Assembly (NCBI GenBank): GCA_023376005.1
Contig: CM042150.1
Location: 74,458,569 to 74,522,568, forward strand
Reading direction: 5' to 3'
DNA length: 64,000 nt
Source of the DNA: Doryteuthis pealeii
Lineage: Eukaryota > Mollusca > Cephalopoda > Myopsida > Loliginidae
Shown: positions 56,126-64,000 of the stretch, piece after piece
Layout of the letters: every line of letters starts with the position of its first letter
Position numbering within the stretch: the first letter of the stretch is position 1
The notes under the pieces: generated by a model
The model's input: only the letters and a program-made list of their open reading frames with translations
Databases searched by the model: none
What the model was told of the DNA's origin: nothing
Position numbers and translations under genes: made by a program

Positions 56126-56512
56126 AGGTAAAAAATCATACATATATATAAAGGTAAATATTTTAGGTAAAAAGAATAGTCGGTATATAAGTTCCAAATA
56201 TTCACTTTGAATTGTCCAGTTGGACACATGGCACAATAGATATAATACAGTTCTAAGTGACAATCATCTGTAGGTTGCAGGTGCAAACATGGCCAAGGAT
56301 GATAATAACATAGAATACTTAACATAGTTTAACACTTGTACCCGATTATGGTTAATGGAATGAGAACAATCTATCCCAGTGGATTGAATACTTCCAAGTT
56401 CGACAAGAAGGTTCCTGAGTTCAAGAAGAAACACCTGAAGAAGGCCAAAGGTCACATCAGCTGAAATGTTGTTTATATAACAATAAAGAGGAGGATTTGT
56501 TGCCATTTTGAA
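56126..56512 (+). mobile_element. SINE-2 long copy inserted in mariner
   Basis: 56126-56225 matches the pre-head module at 12720-12830 (GGTAAAAAATCATACATA ... TTGTCCAGTTGGACACATGG). The tRNA-like head, the body TTCCAAGTTCGACAAGAAGG and the tail CACCTGAAGAAGGCC...TCAGCTGAAATGTTG follow. It stands head-to-head with the minus-strand copy at 55908. Confidence 0.7.
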
Positions 56513-56660
56513 TAGCCTGAAAACTAATATTTTTGAAAGATCAAAATATTTTTTGCTATAAATCAATTCCAACTAATACATTTGTGGAAAAATATTTTTT
56601 TTAAATTATTATTTTGCTTTTTTCCAAAAAATCCCCATATTTATTGAATGACTTTGGTAT

Positions 56661-57696
56661 ATGATGTTAAAATGAACATTTTTTACACATTTTCCTTTTT
56701 TTAAAATAAATGTTGACTTAAGTAATGAGTATGATGTGGTATGACCTTTCAAGTCATTTAATATAATTATTAATATAATAATATCACTATAATGAAAGAA
56801 TGGCATAGTGATCTGACAATAAGACCAACCTCCAAATACAAACATATATCATCCTTGTTACAAAACATGCACATCATGGAAGGATGGCAGATTTAATTTC
56901 AGCCAGGAAAATAAATGAATCTATTTGGTATGGTGTTGACAATTTATCATGGAAGGGTGAGGATGTAGGTATGACATAAATGTCCATGTTTCATGCATAT
57001 TGTATATACTGGATATCAATCAAACAGGATGTTATAAATATTAAAGAACTTACTGCAAATGAATAGAGACACAAAATTCATTAAAAATAATGTCAAAGTT
57101 TAAGATTCTGTATTAATTAATACAACTGAACTTCCCCCATTTTATCTGAAGGTAAAATTAATTTGATATCTACAACTATCATTCCATTTGCGAAGACAAA
57201 GAGACACTTACTGTAGATTGCATTAAATCTGTAATCAAAAATATGAATATGTAGCAGTCCAAAACTTAGTATATGTCATATCTATTCCTGCAATTTTATT
57301 TTTGGTTATAAAGTCTTTGTATTGCAGAGTTTCAATCCTGTAGAACTTGGTAATACCTAAGGGTATCCATTAATGTTCTACTTGAAATAATAAAATCCTG
57401 GTATCTTTAGTTGAGAAGAAAATTAACTCTTTATAAAACATTAGTAGGGATGTTCATATTTATGGGTGACAATTTATATATTACTTTAATTTTCATTAAT
57501 AGAGAAATGTAGCAACCATCCAATCTAATATATAATAATGATTTGATTTCTGTACATTTCAATGTTAGCATAATGAAGCAAAATTGAGATATCATTGGAA
57601 GAATTTTGATAGCCCTATAACATTAGAATTCCCTTGGAGAATAAAATGATTTCCACCTTAATAATTATAATTTCCTAAGAGAGATAAGTATGTTGT
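56661..57696. other. AT-rich DNA with a small repeat F trace
   Basis: 57625-57660 has TTCCCTTGGAGAATAAAATG, a repeat F word. No gene is seen. Confidence 0.45.
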
Positions 57697-57697
57697 A

Positions 57698-57995
57698 TTA
57701 TTATCCTCATCTCTATTATTATATACGCAATGTTACAGCTGATGTGCCCTCCAGTCTTTTCAGGAGTTTCTTGTCAAACCTGGGATCCTTCTTGTCAGAA
57801 TTGAGAGCCTTAATGGAACTTCAAATCAAACCCTTTATTTAATCCATTGGATTGTTCTCATTCCATTAACCATGATCAAATACAAATGTTAAGCTGTATT
57901 AAGTATTCTATGTTATTTTCACCTGTAGTCAGGATTGAACCTGCAATCTCCAGATAATTGTCACTTTTAGAACTGTATTAATGCTGTTAAGCCAA
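57698..57995 (-). mobile_element. SINE-2 copy, minus strand
   Basis: From the left: tail complement TCCTCATCTCTATTATTATA, a GTGCCCTCCAGTCTTTTCAG block, body ATCCATTGGATTGTTCTCAT, B-box complement AGGATTGAACCTG and an A-box-side CAGTTCTAAAA complement. This copy is nearly full SINE length but diverged. Confidence 0.7.
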
Positions 57996-58595
57996 GTATA
58001 CAGCTAGAGGATAACAGTCAGAAAAATCTGAATAATAAATTATCAAGTGTCAATTATCAAGAGATAACTGTGTTACCAATAAGAGATATTTACTTATTTA
58101 CGACTAATCATATAAATTCAATAAATAAAATGTCACTCTGCATTGTGCTTAATGACCACCTTTAGTAGCATTTAAGCAGGTGTTACCAAAAATAATTGTG
58201 ATTCTTTTCTTTGATTTTCTCTTTCTTTTTAACAATACATAGAATGAAATAATGTCTGTATCTTTAATGGAGTGAATTATATCAATAAATAAGTTAGAAA
58301 AGAAATCAGCAGTGTGAAAGTCTGACACTTTCACTAAAAGTCAATAACAAATGACCACATGAAATCAGCTGATTAATGTTCCAAATAAGAAACACTTTAA
58401 CAAGAAAGTTATGAATAAAGCCAACTAATTAATTATACATGAGAAAATCTAAAGAAATAAAGCTGTTGATGATTGCAATAAAAAGTGTTGAATCTTTCTT
58501 AAAGCAGATAAATATTGCTCTCATAAAGAAAAACTAATTAAGCAAAAAGAAAATTAACAACATCAGAAATAGTAGGTGAGAAAAAAATAGAACAA
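57996..58595. other. AT-rich DNA
   Basis: Nothing recognised; short frames only. Confidence 0.45.
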
Positions 58596-58640
58596 TAAAT
58601 AAATAATAATAATAATAATCATAATAATAATGATGATGAT
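58596..58640. repeat. (AAT)n/(GAT)n microsatellite
   Basis: A trinucleotide tract immediately before the LINE relic. Confidence 0.9.
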
Positions 58641-58990
58641 ACAAATAGATCACCCAATCCAGACCAGAAAAACTGGACCTAGTTTTAATTAATGAGGAGA
58701 AAAGACTTATCAGCTCACAAATGTTGCTGTTCCAGCAGACTACAGAGTGTAAATAAAGGAAAGTAAATGCTGGACAAATATCTAGGCCTTACTAGAGAGC
58801 TGAATACATGTTGTAAGTGACATGTTCACTGATATCAATCCTAGTTTGAAACTCTTAGAACAGTCTCCAGAAACCTTGAAAAGAGATTGGGAGAACTGGA
58901 TATCAGAGGAAGAATTGAGACTGTACAGACCATAGCCCTACTGAGATCAGTTTGGAGATTTGAAGAGATTGCTATCAATCCAACTTTAGT
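58640..58990 (+). pseudogene. LINE polyprotein C-terminal relic
   Basis: Reads DHPIQTRK, LVLINEEKR, a degraded VDFAVPAD-like block, NLEKRLGELDIRGRIETVQ and TIALLRS. This is the same C-terminal region as the minus-strand relic at 23385-23860. Frameshifts and stops are frequent and the RT domain is absent. Confidence 0.75.
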
Positions 58991-59087
58991 GATGGGAAAA
59001 ACTTGTACAGAGTAAGATAAAAGTTAATTCAAACATTTTTTTACTTTTTGTAAAGAAATAAAATAAAACAAAATAGAAAAACTGTAG

Positions 59088-59340
59088 AAATACCTGGACC
59101 TTGCCATAGAACTGGAAAAAATTTAGAACACAAAGGTGACAGTGATATCACTCATATGAACAATTCAGAAGAAACTGTCAAGGAGCTGGAAGAACTGGAT
59201 ATATAGGGAAGGATTGAGACCATTCAAATCACAGCCCACTTGACATCAGCTAGAATACTGAGAAGAGTCCTGGAAAGCTGACTTACAGTCACTCGGTTTA
59301 GTTAGACCACCATTTAAAAGTGTGAAAAGCATAGTACATA
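59088..59340 (+). pseudogene. Second LINE C-terminal relic in tandem
   Basis: Starts at a block corresponding to YLDLARELKK (read PGPCHRTGKN in another frame), then KELEELDI, GRIETIQITAHLTSARILRR and a short 3' region to about 59340. It repeats the last two thirds of the relic ending at 58990, in the same orientation, with about 100 bases between. Confidence 0.7.
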
Positions 59341-60340
59341 ATAATAATGAAAAAGAAAGAAGAAAGTAAGGAGCTAATTGGGGTTCAAAGCTGGTCAATC
59401 TAAAAGCATAAAACTAATTGTCAAAGGGGAGCTGATTTGTCAAAGGGGACTGATTTGTCAAAGGGGAGCTGAAGAAGGAGAGTGATGGTGGAAGATAAAT
59501 AATGATTAATCCAATAATCCATTTAAACAAATGACATAGAAATTTGCTCATGATAAGCTGAGTGCAACAACAAAGCAGAACAGTATTATTTATTGTTATA
59601 ATTAATTTGATTATATATAATTAATCTAATGATTTAAATCAACCGGCTGTCAACAAAAGTTAATTTGAGAATTTGACATAAATGGGGTTTTTAAATTCTA
59701 ATTTGCATAAATATTCAACAGTTACACAAGAAGTGTAAGCTGAAGTATTGTTGTGTATCAAAATGACTTTTTGTTTGAATGTCACTGTCTTCCTCTTAAA
59801 CCATGTCTGAAAGTTGATAATTCAATATCAACAGAAGAGGTTATGTTAATGCTCCTGTCTATTTTTCAGGGGTCAATTATCTTATTACTGATGATTACCA
59901 TCTATAACATAATCCCCCTACCCACCTATTTCATCAATGTCAGGGCCATCCAGCATCACCCTACACTCATTTGGAAATAGCACTCTTTGGAAATCCAGTT
60001 TTATATATTGTTTGGCTCAACTGACATGATTAATGAAGTGATTCAATATCAATTAAGGGTGAACAGTTGGTTTTGTGCGCATTCTTAAATGCTTCAGTAT
60101 GCAGCATCATATATAATATGTATACATATACGGACTGAAAATGAAATTGCAACAAACTGAATGGCAATTTTGACTTGAGTACACAATATGCATGGCAGTC
60201 TGAATACTTTTGATACAATTCATATTTTGGAGCCTGTTCATCTGTATATATGGGATCATTTATTTTTGTTTACCTTTATTACCTGTGTATTAAATCTTGA
60301 GTAAATTGAAATATAGTCAAGATGTTATAGTTTTATTTTC
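59341..60340. other. AT-rich DNA, no supported gene
   Basis: TTGTCAAAGGGGA...CTGA is present three times at 59415-59475 as a micro-tandem. The 75-codon frame at 59753-59980 has no recognisable domain. Confidence 0.45.
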
Positions 60341-60343
60341 CAC

Positions 60344-60345
<2 letters not shown>

Positions 60346-60387
<42 letters not shown>
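60346..60387. repeat. (TA)n microsatellite
   Basis: A TA run of about 40 bases, upstream of the PLE fragment. Confidence 0.95.
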
Positions 60388-60389
<2 letters not shown>

Positions 60390-60439
60390 CGTTGAACTGT
60401 GCAGATAAAACTCATCATATACTACAAAAAATTTAAAGC

Positions 60440-60802
60440 CTCAAACTTAGTTATTAAAAATACCCCCCCCCCCTAATTGGAGTTTTGCAAAAAAACAAAA
60501 CAATGTGGTATATCAATTTTTGTGCCCGTTGGGAGATTGTATCTCTAAAAACAAAAATATATACATAGGTTTAACAACAACAACTCTTTCGAGATGCCTC
60601 ACTATGCACCTTTCTGACACTAGCTCAACACTCCTGTCCATCAACCAACTACCGAAAAATACTCACAGACAATACCATCATATTAGAACAACACAGTAAA
60701 CAGAGGCTAAAGATTCTTGAAGCCCTACACATCAGACATAAAAATCCTAATTTTAATCAATTAAATTTTGATTCTAGCACTAATGTACTTAAATGCCTGT
60801 AA
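60440..60802 (+). pseudogene. Penelope-like element GIY-YIG endonuclease fragment
   Basis: From 60505 the frame reads VYQFLCPLGDC, then IYIGLTTTTLSRCLTMHL, the YIG half of a GIY-YIG nuclease in its PLE form (TTTTLSRRLTMHL is characteristic). After one frame change near 60660 it continues NTIILEQHSKQRLKILEALHI and stops at 60802. PLE GIY-YIG nuclease nicks the target DNA so that the RT can prime. The RT domain upstream is gone. The region before 60505 holds a C run in place of the normal lead-in. A hammerhead-like hairpin follows at 60937, as expected for a PLE terminal repeat. Confidence 0.85.
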
Positions 60803-60936
60803 CCGGTGACACTAACTAAATAACCACATTAATAATAATAATAATAATACAATAAAATAAAATTAAAAAAAACAACAAAAAAAAACACAACACTAATATA
60901 AATAGAACACCAGTATAATGGAACAATTGTTTTTAC

Positions 60937-61001
60937 ATTTCTCATGAAGATGGCCCATGATGGGACAGAAAGTAACCGGAAGTAGATAAGTTATGAGAAA
61001 T
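60937..61001 (+). ncRNA. Hammerhead-like hairpin downstream of PLE nuclease
   Basis: ATTTCTCAT and ATGAGAAAT at the ends are perfectly complementary. Inside are CUCAUGA (one change from CUGAUGA at the invariant G5), a stem-II-like GGCCCA UGA UGGGAC hairpin and GAAA. With G5 lost it is probably inactive. Position relative to the PLE frame supports its identity as a terminal-repeat ribozyme relic. Confidence 0.35.
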
Positions 61002-61227
61002 ATATCAGCCAATTCCAGCCTGATATCATTTCATCTATTTAGCAACTTGAAAGGATGATGAACAAAATTTGCAGACACAAATATGTTTGAATGAAGAAAT
61101 GCTGTCTAACTATATATATATATTGATAATATAGTGTGCTATATCTATAAGTAAAGGGTGCTCAATATCATAGATGAGAAACCATCTGTTACTATGTGCC
61201 ATTGACTTCATATCTTCACTACCCTAA

Positions 61228-61270
<43 letters not shown>

Positions 61271-62735
61271 CACTGAATTTTTTTTGAAAGGCCATTAGGC
61301 TAGAAATTATCAGAATAAAAATATTCCATCTTATGCACATTTAGTTTGTACTAAATGCAAACCAAATATATAAAATCTATCAACAGTTTAATACGTAAAT
61401 ATTGACAGAACTTATCTCCCACATGATGAATATTTATGAGAATATCAAATACAAAAAATACCAGAAATATTGATATTACTCAGTTAAAAGTCTCATGAAT
61501 ACCAAATGATGGTGCATCTTATAAATATAAAATATATTCAATTTCAGTTTTATTCTCCATATAAGCACTTTATATAATTTGTCTATTTTGGGATTGACCT
61601 GAAACATCTATAAATTGAGTGATTTAGATTGAAAAATTTGGGGGGTGCTTTTGCAGAACCTGGGTCACCATGGTTATTCTGAAGAATTATTTCACTCTGC
61701 ATTGAAACATTGATCTATATATATATATATAAAGAAATATGACTTGACAGTGTTAAAATTGTTTAATTTCCTGTGTAATATATTTCTTCATCATACAAGC
61801 ATTTTCAAACACAACTGGAAAGGATCTGAAACACTTAAAAGATATGATAAATAAGACAACAGTATTAATATCTATCATATATGAATGTGTCATCTTTTTG
61901 TAACTAAAATGACTTAAACTGAAAATTTTTGAATTTGTTTTTATTATGATGTCTATATGATACTATTTTTCTATTTATTTTTGGTTGGTTGTTTTATAGC
62001 ATAGCATCTGTCCTTTGAGTAATTTAATGCTGAATGAAGTCATTTTCATAGACAAAGAACTCAAGTTGCTTACAGTACCTATGGTTATTTAAGTGGTCTA
62101 TTGTGTTCTATTCATTGTGTGCATAATGATGTTGATAGAGCTTAAGAATTTTTTTTAAGATAACATAAAACTGAAAGATTTGTTAACTAAAAATATTTGT
62201 CATAAATATATACAAAGCATGTTGAGGAACATGGTGCTTGGTTAAAACAAAATAGGCTACCCTGACTAAAATTATAAATGTTAATTATTAAATATAAAAA
62301 GTAAAAATTTTCTAATTGTCAACTTATAATTTAATGCATTAAATTCAATTCATAATTCAGTGAATGGTTATTCTTTTCATCTTAGCCTAAATTTTCCAGT
62401 GTCTTTCAACCTCAGTATAAAAGAAAACAAAAAATAATTAATAATAATGACAACAGAAATTCTGTTTTGTTTAAAACATTTCACATTCACAGTATAAATT
62501 GAGAAGAGTGTATGCATGTAAACAACATTATTTTTATAAAGAAATTGATTTTAATTTTAAATGTCTTTTTCTTTTTGTATGTATAACTCAAGTGAAAATT
62601 TTATAAATTTTTCTCTCACCTTCATCATTGGCATGTTACTTATATTTCTTCTAAAAATGTTTTCAAACATTTTTCTCATTGGAATAAATATTTTCTTGAT
62701 AATTTATTCAATAAACCTGAAGTAATTACTCATGT
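61002..62735. other. AT-rich DNA with TA tracts
   Basis: (TA)n at 61110-61122 and 61227-61269. No gene or further element is recognised. Confidence 0.5.
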
Positions 62736-62737
62736 GT

Positions 62738-62738
<1 letters not shown>

Positions 62739-62802
<64 letters not shown>
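62739..62802. repeat. (CT)n(TA)n microsatellite
   Basis: About 14 CT units pass into about 18 TA units. Confidence 0.95.
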
Positions 62803-62805
<3 letters not shown>

Positions 62806-63943
62806 GCCACATTTTGTTTTATAACAAAAGTAAAAAATCAAATAAAGAAAGAAAGGACAATTATTAGCGGAGAAGTGTTGCAAAAAATAAATAGAAAGAG
62901 TAAATATTTTTTGTTTGGGTTTTAAGGAAAACATTAAGACACTTTTTATTTTTATTTTTGACAATATAGACAAAGATTTTTTTCTCTATTTTTCTCGTAT
63001 TCTCAAGCAAAAAAAGGTAACAACTATTAATTGCCCCCCCCCCACTTCTAGCAATGTTTATAACAATGAAGTTTTGCCAACATGAACAGATGGTGTATAA
63101 CACACACAGCATGACATCATCCATTGAGAAAGGCAAGGATCTTCTTAACGTTTTCCTCTATTTCCATGTGACTTCAATAACAGTACACAGCTTATTATCT
63201 ATCCAGGTGTTTTTGCCAAAAATTGATGCACCCCGCAAATTTGGCAATTGTGCTGAATGTTTGAAGAATCATTTATCTGCCAATTCCTCCTTTCAGAGCA
63301 ATATTTTTTTTCATACTTTAGCTGACAATAAAATGCTTGTTCTTAGAAAATCTTTGGTAAGGAGGGCTGGGACAGAGAATCCGTTGTGCTAAGCATATGG
63401 AATTGATTCTATTACTTGATATGATTTTGGTTTCATGTTTGATTATTGTAGGATTTTATTGTTAAGTAGAGACCAGCTGATTTTTTCCAGTTTTGTGTAT
63501 CTTATCAGTTCAAGGACAAATGGAGGCAGATGGAAAGGAAAAAAAATATATATATATACATATATGTAGAGAGTTGTATATTAATAATAAAAAATAAGAA
63601 AAGATAAATGAATTCACTAATCCAACTCTTATCAATGTTTTCTTAGAAAAATGAAACATTTTTTCACTTTATGAAGTTTAAAATGTTTTTTGAGTTTTAT
63701 TGCAAAATTTTATATTTTCTGTGTAGGTCTAAGATTCATGTCCAGAACATTTTTAAACTCTTGAGATTCTATTAGATTAAATGAGTATTATATATAATTT
63801 CATTAGATAGATACATAGGAGAAACTAAAAGACAGTTTGGAAAATCAAATTGACATATTTCAATTGAGGTCTTGCACCATCCGAATGCAGATGATTTGGT
63901 TGCTTTTGACAATAACATCCTTTGCATATAAATGTAAGTGTGG

Positions 63944-63945
<2 letters not shown>
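62803..63945. other. Unassigned DNA, no supported gene
   Basis: The longest plus frame, 112 codons at 63054-63392, begins after a C run and shows no recognisable domain; its cysteines do not form a known finger. I see no convincing splice or promoter context for it. Confidence 0.35.

Positions 63946-63984
<39 letters not shown>
63946..63984. repeat. (TA)n microsatellite
   Basis: A TG/TA run near the window edge. Confidence 0.95.
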
Positions 63985-63985
<1 letters not shown>

Positions 63986-64000
63986 GTTTGTGTGTTTATA

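Larger units (their letters stand above)
55504..56660 (-). mobile_element. mariner relic interrupted by two SINE-2 insertions
   Basis: Ends are similar inverted repeats: TATACAAGAGTCATTC and AATAAGGGGAATTTT on the left, and the complement TATACCAAAGTCATTCAATA on the right. The minus-strand interior at 55600-55740 reads KKFLLTVFCDMKGPITIYFL, preceded by TSHYRPE-KKQS. This is the central catalytic region of mariner transposases around the first-to-second Asp. A stop follows YRPE. The second-half blocks (HDN, YSPDL) are missing. The mariner is split between about 55890 and 56513 by SINE-2 copies. The shorter relative at 10622-10868 shows the uninterrupted junction. Confidence 0.7.

Noticed and set aside
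63054..63392. Plus-strand frame of 112 codons
   Set aside because: No domain, signal or splice context is recognised, and it starts after a C run in AT-rich DNA; length alone is not enough.

Overview
The window reads as a stretch of animal nuclear genome between or inside genes. I found no host protein-coding gene that I can support. It is strongly AT-rich, broken up by long (TA)n and (TA)n/(GT)n tracts, and nearly every recognisable segment is a decayed transposable element. The mix fits a lophotrochozoan, and best a coleoid cephalopod such as an octopus: tRNA-derived SINEs of several families, Penelope-like retroelements (PLEs) with hammerhead-ribozyme-like motifs, decayed LINE 3' ends with terminal zinc fingers, mariner relics and dense TA microsatellites. 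This assignment is an inference from repeat content; no single-copy gene confirms it.

Layout. 1-5.5 kb: AT-rich DNA with a miRNA-sized hairpin and a 0.5 kb inverted-repeat element. 5.7-8.4 kb: a short mariner-type MITE, a LINE 3' end with zinc fingers, and an 88-89 bp satellite showing higher-order organisation. 9-17 kb: an unclassified dispersed repeat, a PLE reverse-transcriptase fragment beside a tRNA/PLE-like chimeric SINE, a PLE head-to-tail junction with an inverted copy of its own 5' end, and three further SINEs. 17.5-30 kb: a roughly 250-300 bp repeat family arrayed in opposite orientation at each end, a complete hammerhead-like motif, LINE remnants on the minus strand, a MITE, and a 304 bp almost perfect palindrome. 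31-45 kb: more SINEs, a second, damaged hammerhead copy, a Ty3/gypsy integrase relic containing a 62 bp cruciform, a minisatellite and a mariner transposase pseudogene. 45-64 kb: a second well-formed hammerhead motif, LINE remnants, a mariner into which two head-to-head SINEs inserted, and a PLE GIY-YIG endonuclease fragment followed by a hammerhead-like hairpin.

How the parts relate. The coding relics are all mobile-element enzymes: LINE reverse-transcriptase ends, PLE RT and GIY-YIG nuclease, mariner DDE transposase, and gypsy integrase. All carry frameshifts, stops or truncations. The SINEs are non-autonomous, and the tail of one family resembles the PLE/hammerhead region, suggesting which machinery may have moved it. 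The most notable signals are the scattered hammerhead motifs (two with all core elements and paired stem I), the palindrome at 27.6-27.9 kb, the PLE junction at 15 kb and the satellite with a six-monomer superstructure. Family names such as SINE-1, SINE-2, SINE-3, repeat A and repeat F are local labels used only here.
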